This document shows positions 1-9,531 of a stretch of 50,467 bases of DNA, piece after piece. The position numbers and the translations under genes are program-made. The stretch spans positions 1 to 50,467 of the forward strand of contig JAQWON010000006.1 in NCBI GenBank assembly GCA_029245825.1, read 5' to 3'. The number at the start of each line of letters is the position of its first letter. Position 1 is the stretch's first letter. The stretch comes from Flavobacteriaceae bacterium (GTDB lineage Bacteria; Bacteroidota; Bacteroidia; Flavobacteriales; Flavobacteriaceae). The notes under the pieces were generated by a model that made no database searches, was not told the DNA's origin, and saw nothing but the letters and a program-made list of their open reading frames with translations.

Positions 1-817
1 ATCTATATCTCCCAGCTCGGTCAATCCAATCACCATATCCTCCAAACGCCCCTTTTTTTCCATTCGGTCTAAATTCAGAGTCCTTAACATGGAAAGCCTT
101 TATAAAGGAATGATAATGATCTATATATTCTAAATAATCTAATTGTTGCAAAACAAAATGACTGGGGTCATACAAAATATTAACTCGCTTATGGTTTTTA
201 GTTTCTTTTAGGAATCTTTCAAAAGTTATACCATCATGTAGATCCTCACCAGGATGAATTTCATAGCAAACATCGACACCATTTTCATCAAATACATTAA
301 GTATGGGGATCCATCTTTTTGCTAATTCTTTAAAACCCATATCTACAAGTCCATCTGGTTGCTGAGGCCAAGGATGCCATGTATGCCAAAGTAAAGAGCC
401 TGAAAAAGTTGCATGTGATTTTAATCCTAGCCTTCGACTAGCAATACCAGCTTTTTTTACTGTATCAATAGCCCATTCGGTTCTTGCTTTTGGATTATTT
501 CTTAACTCCTTGGGAGCAAAATTATCAAACATTAAATCATATGCTGGATGAACTGCTACTAGTTGACCCTGAAGATGTGTTGAAAGTTCAGTAATTTCAA
601 GGCCATAGGAATTTATTTTACCTTTTAATTCATCACAATAAGTTTGACTCTCTGCGGCCTTATTTAAATCTATTAAAAATTCATCGGATGTTGGAATTTG
701 AATGCCTTTATATCCAAGATCAGCAGCCCATTTACATAAACCTTCCAAGGAATTAAATGGAGGGTTTTTATCAATAAATTGGGCTAGGAATATTGCAGGG
801 CCTTTAATTGTTTTCAT
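1..817 (-). CDS. Sugar phosphate isomerase/epimerase, AP-endonuclease-2-like TIM barrel (3' truncated by window edge)
   Basis: Reverse-strand reading frame from CAT at 815-817 runs off the window start: MKTIKGPAIFLAQFIDKNPPFNSLEGLCKWAADLGYKGIQIPTSDEF...; 'HPGEDLHDG', 'YDPSHFVLQQLDYLEYI' typical of the family. Not in the supplied ORF track because it is open at the edge. Confidence 0.85.
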   Translation of the reverse strand, partial: MKTIKGPAIFLAQFIDKNPPFNSLEGLCKWAADLGYKGIQIPTSDEFLIDLNKAAESQTYCDELKGKINSYGLEITELSTHLQGQLVAVHPAYDLMFDNFAPKELRNNPKARTEWAIDTVKKAGIASRRLGLKSHATFSGSLLWHTWHPWPQQPDGLVDMGFKELAKRWIPILNVFDENGVDVCYEIHPGEDLHDGITFERFLKETKNHKRVNILYDPSHFVLQQLDYLEYIDHYHSFIKAFHVKDSEFRPNGKKGAFGGYGDWIDRAGRYR

Positions 818-830
818 ATTATTTTTTTAA

Positions 831-1961
831 TTATAATGACACCCAGGTATTTCCACTTGAATGTGATTCAACAACTTTTTCTATAAAAAGCATACCTCTT
901 GCACCTTCTTCTAGTGTAGGATATTCTCCAGCAATTGGGTTTTTATTTAATATTGCTTTTGCCACTCCTTTATAGATATTTCCCATTGAATCAAAAATTC
1001 CTTCAGGGTGCCCTGGCGGTAATTTTGTTATATCAAGGGAATTTTTACTATTATACAAATGCCCAGGAGTAAGAATTTTTTTTGGTTCATTTTCTAAAAG
1101 CAGAGTAATAAAATTTGGGTTTTCTTGCTGCCATTTAATCGCTCCTTTTGAGCCATAGATCGCAACGGTTATATTGTTCTCTTCACCAGTAGCAATTTGA
1201 CTTGTTCTAATAACACCCTTAATTTTATCTGAAAATCTAATTAGAATTGTTCCATCAACATCCATTGGATTATCATCATAAACATAGTTAAGATCTGACA
1301 ATAGTGATGAAACTTTCATACCTGTGACGTATTCGAGCATGTTAAATGCGTGGGTTCCAATATCTCCCATACAACAACTTATACCAGATTTTTCCGGCTG
1401 CAGACGCCAGGTAGTTGATCTTTTTTCTTTATCGTGTATAACTGGATTTATCCACCCTTGATAGTATTGTATATCCACTTTTTGGATTTCTCCTATTTCT
1501 CTATCAATTATCATTTGTCTCATCTGCCTGACCATTGGATAACCTGTATAGGTGTAGGTCACAGCAAAAACAACTTTCTTTTCTTTTTGAATTTTTTCTA
1601 ATTCTTGAGCTTCTGCATATGTTGTAGTCAAAGGCTTTTCACAGATTACATTGAAGTTGTTTTCTAAGAGTTTTTTCGCCATAGGGAAATGCAAAAAATT
1701 AGGCGTAAGAACAGAAACCGCTTGCATTCTTTCGTCTTTTGATTTTTTATTCTCTTCTTCAATTAGGGCATCAAAATTTTTATAAACACGATCTGTTTTA
1801 AGGCCTATTTCTTTAGCAAAACCTATATTTTCTTCCCAATTTGGATTAAAAACACCACCGACAATTTCATAAGAATCAAACATCTGTGAAGCAATTCGGT
1901 GTAATACTCCAATTAAAGAGTCTCCTCCACCGCCAACTATTCCAAGTCTAATTTTATTCAT
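831..1961 (-). CDS. Gfo/Idh/MocA family oxidoreductase
   Basis: N-terminal Rossmann GIVGGGGDS, 'VICEKPLTTT' (EKP motif), 'GDIGTHAFNMLEYVTG'. Confidence 0.9.
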   Translation of the reverse strand: MNKIRLGIVGGGGDSLIGVLHRIASQMFDSYEIVGGVFNPNWEENIGFAKEIGLKTDRVYKNFDALIEEENKKSKDERMQAVSVLTPNFLHFPMAKKLLENNFNVICEKPLTTTYAEAQELEKIQKEKKVVFAVTYTYTGYPMVRQMRQMIIDREIGEIQKVDIQYYQGWINPVIHDKEKRSTTWRLQPEKSGISCCMGDIGTHAFNMLEYVTGMKVSSLLSDLNYVYDDNPMDVDGTILIRFSDKIKGVIRTSQIATGEENNITVAIYGSKGAIKWQQENPNFITLLLENEPKKILTPGHLYNSKNSLDITKLPPGHPEGIFDSMGNIYKGVAKAILNKNPIAGEYPTLEEGARGMLFIEKVVESHSSGNTWVSL

Positions 1962-1972
1962 GAGTTCTATTT

Positions 1973-3247
1973 TTATTGTTTAAGTTCTATTTTTTCATTT
2001 TTAAATGTTAGGACAAAAAATATTAGTACTAAAACTGCAAATCCAGAGGGAATCATCCAGATTTGTGTCCAATCATGACCTCCAACAACATATTCCACCA
2101 TAACCTCCATTTTGTATTTAACATATTGATCCGTTATGTATCCAGCTGATCTAAAACCAACAAGCATACCCAAACCATAGGTAGCCAGAGTAATTAATCC
2201 CTGAGCTGAACTTTTAAATTGTTCACCTGCTTTGCTGTCAGTATATATTTGACCTGAAACAAAGAAAAAATCATAACAAATTCCATGCAGTATTACTCCA
2301 AAAATCAGCATCCATAATCCTTCACCAACATCACCATATGCAAAGAGAATATATCTAACAATCCATGCAAGCATTCCAACAATTAAAGTCATTTTTATTC
2401 CATAGCGTTTTAAAAAAATTGGAAGCAGCAATATAAAAAGAGCCTCGGATATTTGACCTAAAGTCATTACGGCTGCCGGTCCAATAATTTTATCACTTAT
2501 ATATGGAAAATTAACTTTAATTGAGAGCTCAATTTCATTTAAGAATTGATTGGTATGCTGATAATAAAATGCTAATGGGATGCATATTAATATTGATGAT
2601 ATAAAAAAGATTAAATAATTTTTATCTTTTAAAAGTGAAAGGGCATCAAGACCTAAAATCTTTTTTATGCTATAATCTCCTTTATCAGCAGTAGGAGGAG
2701 TACTTGGCAATGTAAAACTAAACACACCCAAAATAGCTGATGCAGATGCTGTTAAATAAAATGTATAGGCTAGTAAATTTTGTGATTCCCAATTTAAAAA
2801 TCCAATAACTAATCCAGCAACTATCCATCCAACTGTACCAAAAACTCTAATTGGAGGAAATTCTTTTGAAGGATCACTCATTTGTCTAAAAGCAACAGAA
2901 TTAACAAGTGCGAGTGTTGGCATATAGAGAATCATGTACAAAAGAACAAATGGATAGAAGGAAGAGAAATCATTGGAACTTCCAGCCATATAAAGCAGAA
3001 ATGCTCCAGATAGATGTAAAAAACCAAGAATTTTTTGGGCCGAAAAATAACGATCGGCAATTAAACCTATGATAAATGGGGCAATAATAGCTCCAATAGA
3101 TTGGGTTTCATATGCATTCGCTAGTTGTAAGCCAGATGCATTAAATGATTGTGAAAGGAATGTTCCCATAGTCACAAACCATCCTCCCCAAATAAAAAAT
3201 TCAAGGAACATCATCAAAGAGAGCTTAGTTCTTATTAAAATATTCAA
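1973..3247 (-). CDS. MFS nucleoside/sugar permease (NupG/XapB-like)
   Basis: 12-TM-like hydrophobic protein; N-term 'LSLMMFLEFFIWGGWFVTMGTFL' resembles nucleoside:H+ symporter family members of Bacteroidota. Confidence 0.8.
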   Translation of the reverse strand: MNILIRTKLSLMMFLEFFIWGGWFVTMGTFLSQSFNASGLQLANAYETQSIGAIIAPFIIGLIADRYFSAQKILGFLHLSGAFLLYMAGSSNDFSSFYPFVLLYMILYMPTLALVNSVAFRQMSDPSKEFPPIRVFGTVGWIVAGLVIGFLNWESQNLLAYTFYLTASASAILGVFSFTLPSTPPTADKGDYSIKKILGLDALSLLKDKNYLIFFISSILICIPLAFYYQHTNQFLNEIELSIKVNFPYISDKIIGPAAVMTLGQISEALFILLLPIFLKRYGIKMTLIVGMLAWIVRYILFAYGDVGEGLWMLIFGVILHGICYDFFFVSGQIYTDSKAGEQFKSSAQGLITLATYGLGMLVGFRSAGYITDQYVKYKMEVMVEYVVGGHDWTQIWMIPSGFAVLVLIFFVLTFKNEKIELKQ

Positions 3248-3253
3248 TTTGAT

Positions 3254-4204
3254 CTAAATTTCACTTGCGGCTTTCAAAAGTAAATTTTTTGTTGCAATTA
3301 TTCCATCTTCTTCCGAAAGAGATATTTTTTCATATTCAACACCTATGTATCCATTGTAACCAGCCTCTTTAACAATTGAGAGCATTTTTTTGTAATCTAT
3401 TTCTTTTTCATCTCCATTTTCATCAAACACATGAGATTTTGCACTAACGGAAAATGCTTTAGCCATAAGTTTTTTAACTCCTTCGTACTTATCAAATTCA
3501 TTTTCACATCCATCATCACCATACCCCCATTTTCTTGAAATGCAAAAATTACCAAAGTCAGGTAGGGTTCCACAGTTCTTTTTATTAACTAAACTCATTA
3601 CTTCCATCAGAAGATCAGCATCAGAAGAAAGTCCCCCGTGATTTTCAACAATAATATTAACGTTATAATCAGATGCATAATCTGATAGTTTACTTAGACT
3701 TTCACTTGAAGTAGCTTTCCATTTTTCAGCATCAGTAGTTCCATGAAGGTTTACTCTTATGGAGTGACATCCCATTTCACTTGCAGCTTCAACCCAAATC
3801 TTATGATTTTCAATTGCTTTGAGTCTTCTTTTTTCGTTTAAGGTTGATAAATCACCCTCATCATCAATCATTATTAAAACATTTTTTAAATCAAGATTAT
3901 TTACAATCTGATTATTTTTTTTGATAAATGATTTAATAGTCTTTGACTTTTCTTTACTTTCCATTACATCTTTGTAAAGCGTATTAACATATTCTAATCC
4001 TTCAAATCCATGTTTTTTTGCAAATTTTCCAAAATCATATGGAGACATTTTACCTCCTCTAATAGTATTATGAAGGGACCACTGCGCTAGAGATAATTTA
4101 AAAAACGGAGAATCTTTAAAAATATACTTGTCAGATGCAAAAGCACCAATGGAAGTTCCTAGGCTTGCCATCCCAAGAATTGACAGGAAGTTTTTTCTTT
4201 TCAT
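3254..4204 (-). CDS. Exported sugar phosphate isomerase/epimerase-like TIM-barrel protein
   Basis: Signal-like N-term MKRKNFLSILGMASLGTSIGAFAS; 'NIIVENHGGLSSDADLLMEVM', 'GTLPDFGNF', 'GYNGYIGVEYE'. Confidence 0.8.
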   Translation of the reverse strand: MKRKNFLSILGMASLGTSIGAFASDKYIFKDSPFFKLSLAQWSLHNTIRGGKMSPYDFGKFAKKHGFEGLEYVNTLYKDVMESKEKSKTIKSFIKKNNQIVNNLDLKNVLIMIDDEGDLSTLNEKRRLKAIENHKIWVEAASEMGCHSIRVNLHGTTDAEKWKATSSESLSKLSDYASDYNVNIIVENHGGLSSDADLLMEVMSLVNKKNCGTLPDFGNFCISRKWGYGDDGCENEFDKYEGVKKLMAKAFSVSAKSHVFDENGDEKEIDYKKMLSIVKEAGYNGYIGVEYEKISLSEEDGIIATKNLLLKAASEI

Positions 4205-4404
4205 CTATTTTTATTTTTATGTTAAAATACACTAAAATTTTAAATAATTATGAATTTAATAAAACCTTGATATTTTTATATAGTTATACTTGTTTTTAGT
4301 TCCTATTATGTAATAATGGAAATATTTTTTTGGTTCTAAATATTTTTAGAGCTAATTTCGAATCACTTTAATATTCCTATATTTAGGAGATAAACAAACC
4401 TAAA

Positions 4405-6099
4405 ATGAAAACTAAGTATGACGCGATAGTTGTTGGAACTGGTATTAGTGGTGGATGGGCAGCTAAGGAACTCTCTGAAAAAGGCCTAAAAACATTGGTT
4501 TTAGAGAGAGGACAGATGCTAAAGCATATCGAAGACTACAAGACAATGAATGATGATCATTGGGACTATGAAGTAGGAGATCGAATTACGCAACAAATAA
4601 GAAAACGTCAACCAAAACAAAGTCGAACTGGATATGTTAACTCAGAGGCTACCAAGCATTTATTTGTAGATGATCTTAAACATCCATATAATGAAATTAA
4701 ACAGTTCGATTGGATACGTGGTTATCATGTTGGAAGAAGATCTTTAACCTGGGGGAGACAAGTTTATCGATGGAGTGATTTTGATTTTGAAGCAAATGGG
4801 AAAGAAGGAATTGCAGTAGACTGGCCTATTCGATATAAAGATATATCTCCTTGGTATGATTATGTTGAAAAATACATAGGCGTTAGTGGAGAAAAACTTC
4901 GACTACCTCAACTCCCTGACGGACAGTTTTTAAAGCCAATGGAACTAAACTGTGTTGAGGATAAATTGAAAAAATCAATTAGTAAGAATTATACCGACAG
5001 GTTACTTACAATTGGAAGAGTAGCTCACATAACTGAGGGTACAAAACCAGGAATGGGTAGGGTTAGCTGTCAGTATCGTAATAGATGTCGTAGAGGATGC
5101 CCTTTTGGATCATATTTTAGCAGTAATTCATCTACTTTACCTGCTGCAGAAGATACTGGTAATATGACTTTGAGACCAAATTCAATTGTCCATCAAGTTC
5201 TTTATGATAAAGATAAAGGACTAGCAACTGGTGTAAGTGTAATAGATTCAGAGACTAAAGAAGTTATTGAGTTTAAAGCTAAGGTTGTGTTTCTTTGTGC
5301 TTCGGCGATACCTTCCACCTCAATATTAATGCAATCAAAATCAGAGAGATTTCCTAATGGCATGGGTAATGATTGTGGAGAATTAGGACACAACATAATG
5401 GATCATCATTTTAAAGTTGGCGCAAGAGCATCATTTGATGGATTTAAAGACCGGTACTATTCAGGCAGGCGTCCAAATGGAATTTATGTTCCAAGGTTTA
5501 GAAACATTGGCGGGAATACTAATCAGAAAGATTTTGTTAGAGGATATGGATATCAAGGAGGTGGCGGAAGATCCGGATGGTCAGATATAGTTAAGGAGGA
5601 GACAGCTTACGGGAAAGATTTTAAAAAGGCAATACTTGAACCTGGTGATTGGAGTATAGGGTTAAATGGTTTTGGTGAAATCTTACCATATCATGAAAAT
5701 AAAATGTTTTTGGATTATGAAAAAAAGGATCAATGGGGACTTCCCACCATTACATTTGATGCTGAAATAAAAGAAAATGAGCTAAACATGAGAAAAGATA
5801 TGAAACAACAGGCCTATGATATGCTAGAGTCAGCAGGATTTAAAAATATAACAGCTACAGAGAGAGAATATGGTTTTGGAATTGGCATTCATGAGATGGG
5901 TACGGCAAGAATGGGGAGAGATCCTAAAACATCTGTTTTAGATGGCAACAATAGGTTACATCATGTCAAAAACGTTTATGTTACTGATGGGGCATGTATG
6001 ACTTCTGCTGCAAATCAAAACCCTTCAATTACCTATATGGCTTTGACTGCAAGAGCTGCAAATCATGCGGTTGAAGAGTTAAAAAAGATGAATATTTAA
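4405..6099 (+). CDS. GMC family FAD-dependent oxidoreductase
   Basis: N-term FAD motif 'DAIVVGTGISGGWAAKELSEKG..VLERG'; Cys-rich 'CQYRNRCRRGCPFG'; C-term 'HEMGTARMG...NVYVTDGACMTSAANQNPSITYMALTARAA'. Confidence 0.92.
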   Translation: MKTKYDAIVVGTGISGGWAAKELSEKGLKTLVLERGQMLKHIEDYKTMNDDHWDYEVGDRITQQIRKRQPKQSRTGYVNSEATKHLFVDDLKHPYNEIKQFDWIRGYHVGRRSLTWGRQVYRWSDFDFEANGKEGIAVDWPIRYKDISPWYDYVEKYIGVSGEKLRLPQLPDGQFLKPMELNCVEDKLKKSISKNYTDRLLTIGRVAHITEGTKPGMGRVSCQYRNRCRRGCPFGSYFSSNSSTLPAAEDTGNMTLRPNSIVHQVLYDKDKGLATGVSVIDSETKEVIEFKAKVVFLCASAIPSTSILMQSKSERFPNGMGNDCGELGHNIMDHHFKVGARASFDGFKDRYYSGRRPNGIYVPRFRNIGGNTNQKDFVRGYGYQGGGGRSGWSDIVKEETAYGKDFKKAILEPGDWSIGLNGFGEILPYHENKMFLDYEKKDQWGLPTITFDAEIKENELNMRKDMKQQAYDMLESAGFKNITATEREYGFGIGIHEMGTARMGRDPKTSVLDGNNRLHHVKNVYVTDGACMTSAANQNPSITYMALTARAANHAVEELKKMNI

Positions 6100-6109
6100 A
6101 AATTTTTAT

Positions 6110-6757
6110 ATGAAGAGACGAGAGGTTATAAAAAAAATTGGTTTTTCTTTTGGAGCTGTTACGCTTACACCTTCACTTTTAAGTGTTCTTAATGGATGTG
6201 ATTTTAAACAGGAAGGGTGGCAACCAAAATTTCTTTCATTGCAAGAGTATGATATGACTGAAAAAATAACTGATATTTTTATTCCCATGACTGAAATTCC
6301 AGGAGCAAAAGAATTAAACCTAACAAGATTTATTGATGCTCATTATCAATTAATGTTAGGATCAACGGAACAGAAAAACATAAAATTTTTGATGAAGGAA
6401 TTTTCTGAAATGCTTCTTGAAAAAACTACCCAAAAAGATTTAAAAAAAACCACCACTTCTGACTATGAAAATCAACTTTCAAGACTTTTAAAGACTGATA
6501 AAAAAGAAAGACAAAAGTGGCAGAAATCTTATAATGATTATACTAAAAAGTTAAACAAAGGAGAAGCTGCCAAACCTTTATCAAAAGATATAAATTCATA
6601 TATTTTTTTAGATGGTCTTCGTCAACTATCTATATGGGGATTTAGAAACAGTGAATATATAGGAGAAAAAGTATTAGCTTATGATCCCGTTCCTGGACAA
6701 CAGAAAGGATGTGTTGATTTGATAGAAGCTACTGGAGGAAAATCTTGGTCTATTTAA
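6110..6757 (+). CDS. Gluconate 2-dehydrogenase subunit 3 family protein with Tat/lipoprotein-like signal
   Basis: Directly downstream of the GMC gene; 'MKRREVIKKIGFSFGAVTLTPSLLSVLNGC' twin-arginine plus lipobox-like; 'ITDIFIPMTEIPGAKELNLTRFID' typical of the family. Confidence 0.85.
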   Translation: MKRREVIKKIGFSFGAVTLTPSLLSVLNGCDFKQEGWQPKFLSLQEYDMTEKITDIFIPMTEIPGAKELNLTRFIDAHYQLMLGSTEQKNIKFLMKEFSEMLLEKTTQKDLKKTTTSDYENQLSRLLKTDKKERQKWQKSYNDYTKKLNKGEAAKPLSKDINSYIFLDGLRQLSIWGFRNSEYIGEKVLAYDPVPGQQKGCVDLIEATGGKSWSI

Positions 6758-7241
6758 CAACAAGTTTACCTTTCATTAAACCCCAATGCCCAGGGAAAGT
6801 ACACAAATAAGTATAGTAACCTTTTTCAGGCGCATCAAAAGTTATTGTGTCGCTTTCGCCTCCGCCAAGAAGTTTTGTGTAAACTATTACTTCGTCACCT
6901 TCTGGTATGTATTCATTGTTTTTTGCTAAAACAGCTTTTTCAGCAAATGCTATTACATCAACATCTTTTTTTAATAAGACAAAATTGTGACCCATTATCG
7001 ATTTATCCATTTTCCCAATGTGATTGAGGGTTAACGTAATTTTTTGACCAGACTGAACTAATAAAATATTTTTATCAAATCTCATTAAATCATCAGAATT
7101 TAAAATAATATTTATTTCTTTTTCTAAGGTTATTTGCTCCTTAGCTGATAATTTCATTTCAGGTTCTTTTTTTTCATTTGTGTTTTGACAGCTAAAAAAA
7201 AGTAATGGTAAAATGAAAATAAATGGATATAAAAATTTCAT
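6750..7241 (-). CDS. Azurin (type-1 copper protein), predicted lipoprotein
   Basis: Lipobox-like 'LLFFSC'; 'MGHNFVLLKK' and 'YYTYLCTFPGHWGLMKGKLVVK' supply His...Cys-His-Met copper ligands. Confidence 0.93.
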   Translation of the reverse strand: MKFLYPFIFILPLLFFSCQNTNEKKEPEMKLSAKEQITLEKEINIILNSDDLMRFDKNILLVQSGQKITLTLNHIGKMDKSIMGHNFVLLKKDVDVIAFAEKAVLAKNNEYIPEGDEVIVYTKLLGGGESDTITFDAPEKGYYTYLCTFPGHWGLMKGKLVVK

Positions 7242-7296
7242 GTTTTAGATTTGATGCAAATTTAATATATTGAGTTGTAATTTTAGCTTATTAAAA

Positions 7297-8580
7297 ATGA
7301 AATATATTATCTACTTAATTCTTTTTTCTTTTTCATTTTCTTTTTGTCAAGAGAATGAGATTGAAAAGAAATATTTTAAAGAAATAAAAGCAGTTCTAAA
7401 AAACAAAAAGGTTAAAAAGTCATTTGAATATATTATACAGCAAGAACCTTTTACATATGAAAATCTGATAAAATTAACTGAGATAGAAGCGCCTCCTTTT
7501 AAAGAGCAAAATAGGGCTATTACATTTAAAAATATGATTGAAGAAATAGGAATTGATTCTGTTTGGATTGATTTAGAGGGTAATGTGAACGGGCTTTTAA
7601 AGGGTCAAGAAGGAACTAGAACAGTTGGAATTGATGCTCATTTGGATACGGTTTTTCCTGAGGGCACAGATGTTAAGGTCAGAATTAAAAATGACACTCT
7701 TTATGCTCCAGGGATCGCAGATGATTCAAGGGGGTTAAGTATGTTACTTACAATTCTTAAAACTATCAGAAATAATGATATAGCTCTTAGGGATAACTTA
7801 TTATTTATTGGATCGGTAGGAGAAGAAGGATTAGGAGATTTAAGGGGCGTAAAGCACCTTTTTAGAAAGGGAGCATCTAAGATTGATTCTTGGATTTCAA
7901 TAGATGGCGGCAGTATTGGTAGGGTTAACAATAAAGGACTTGGATCTTATCGTTACAGAGTTACCTTTATGGGACCTGGAGGACATTCTTGGGGCTCATT
8001 CGGTCTAGTTAATCCACATCATGCTTTGGGAAAAGCAATTCAATTATTTGTTAATTCAGCTGACAACTATACCTCTATAGGTCCAAAAACTAGTTACAAT
8101 ATTGGAATCATAAAAGGAGGGACCTCAATTAATTCTATTCCTTTTGAATCAATTATGGAAGTTGATATAAGATCTGTAGATCCAAACAGACTTGATGAGA
8201 TGGAGAAAATTCTTGAAAATTCTGTTAAAGAAGCTTTAGATGATCAAAATAGTAGAAAGAGAATGGGGGGTAATTTAACTTATGTTATAGATAAAATTGG
8301 TAATCGCCCTTCTGGAGAATTATCTCCCTCTTTACCATTAGTTCAAAGAGCAATGGCTGTGACCAAGCATTTTGGAGTAACTCCTAGACTGACTCGTGGA
8401 TCAACCAATTCAAATATTCCTATCTCTCTTGGCATACCTTCTGTAACAATTGGGAGAGGTGGCAAAGGAGGAAATGTTCATTCATTAGCTGAGTGGTGGT
8501 ATAATGATAGGGGATATAGATCAATTCAACTTTCACTTCTGTTAGTTTTGATGGAAGCAGGGTTTTTAGAAACTAAATAA
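7297..8580 (+). CDS. M20 family metallopeptidase
   Basis: 'GIDAHLDTVFPEGT', 'GIADDSRGLSMLL', 'GSVGEEGLGDLRG'; signal peptide MKYIIYLILFSFSFSFCQ. Start taken at the internal ATG (ORF track starts at 7270). Confidence 0.88.
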   Translation: MKYIIYLILFSFSFSFCQENEIEKKYFKEIKAVLKNKKVKKSFEYIIQQEPFTYENLIKLTEIEAPPFKEQNRAITFKNMIEEIGIDSVWIDLEGNVNGLLKGQEGTRTVGIDAHLDTVFPEGTDVKVRIKNDTLYAPGIADDSRGLSMLLTILKTIRNNDIALRDNLLFIGSVGEEGLGDLRGVKHLFRKGASKIDSWISIDGGSIGRVNNKGLGSYRYRVTFMGPGGHSWGSFGLVNPHHALGKAIQLFVNSADNYTSIGPKTSYNIGIIKGGTSINSIPFESIMEVDIRSVDPNRLDEMEKILENSVKEALDDQNSRKRMGGNLTYVIDKIGNRPSGELSPSLPLVQRAMAVTKHFGVTPRLTRGSTNSNIPISLGIPSVTIGRGGKGGNVHSLAEWWYNDRGYRSIQLSLLLVLMEAGFLETK

Positions 8581-9437
8581 ACTCCTAACAAAATCATCAA
8601 ACAACCTCCTAATTTTACCACATCAAGATTATCATTACCGGTTAAAACTGCATATGAAATTGTAATTAATGGTTGCAAGTAGATAAATGCTCCAACGGTA
8701 GCAGCTGGTAGATTTTTCAGAGCATAAATATTTAATAAATAGGTCATGAAAGTTGTTCCTATAATTACAAAAAGTATTCTCCAAATTATATTTGGAGTTA
8801 ATGAAATCCAGCTTATATCATTGAATTGTTTTATTGTTATTGGAAGAGATAAAACAAATCCAATAATGAACAGCCATTTTAATAAGGTAATTGGATGATA
8901 TTTATTTGTTATGGGCTTTATAACAATAATATAACCAGCATAACTTGTAGAGTTTATAAGAAAAAGAATGTTACCTAATGTTATGTTTGGTGCATTAGGC
9001 ATGCTTTTAACCCCAAAAACTATTAATAAAATAGCACCGCTAAAACCAAGTGTAATTCCAAGAATTTTAAGTGTATTTATTTTTTCTCTTAAAAAAATTG
9101 AAGAAAGAATTAAGATTAATATTGGGGAAAGTGTTATAATGATTCCACTATTAATAGGGGTAGATAGTTCTAATCCCTTGAAGAATGCATTCATATTAAT
9201 ACACATTCCTAAAATAGAAGCAAAAAACATTCTAAGGAAATCTTCTTTTGCAATTTTCTCTCTTGGTAAAAAAATACTGATAAACCATAAAAAAATTGTT
9301 GCACTAGCTAATCTTAGAAAGATAAAGCCAAATGCGCCAACGTAATCTGGCATCACTTCTTTCGCAACTGTATGATTTATTCCATAAATCAATGTTGCTC
9401 CAAAAGCAGCCAATAAGGCTAAAAATCTAGTATTCAT
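8526..9437 (-). CDS. EamA/DMT family transporter
   Basis: Two EamA-like repeats; 'FIFLRLASATIFLWFIS', 'GAFIYLQPLITISYAVLTG'. Start taken at MNTRF; ORF track extends to 9458. Confidence 0.87.
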   Translation of the reverse strand: MNTRFLALLAAFGATLIYGINHTVAKEVMPDYVGAFGFIFLRLASATIFLWFISIFLPREKIAKEDFLRMFFASILGMCINMNAFFKGLELSTPINSGIIITLSPILILILSSIFLREKINTLKILGITLGFSGAILLIVFGVKSMPNAPNITLGNILFLINSTSYAGYIIVIKPITNKYHPITLLKWLFIIGFVLSLPITIKQFNDISWISLTPNIIWRILFVIIGTTFMTYLLNIYALKNLPAATVGAFIYLQPLITISYAVLTGNDNLDVVKLGGCLMILLGVYLVSKNPASIKTNRSES

Positions 9438-9531
9438 CTTAATAAAATGATCCCGCAAATAAAATGATTTTTATTTAAATAAATATCAAATGTTATAAAA
9501 TCCAATACATTTGTATATTCAGAGTTCATAG

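Noticed and set aside
3069-3257. 62-aa plus-strand ORF across the MFS permease start
   Set aside because: Antisense shadow ORF with no family features.
8968-9345. 125-aa plus-strand ORF antisense to the EamA transporter
   Set aside because: Shadow of a hydrophobic gene on the opposite strand; no independent start-region or family signal.
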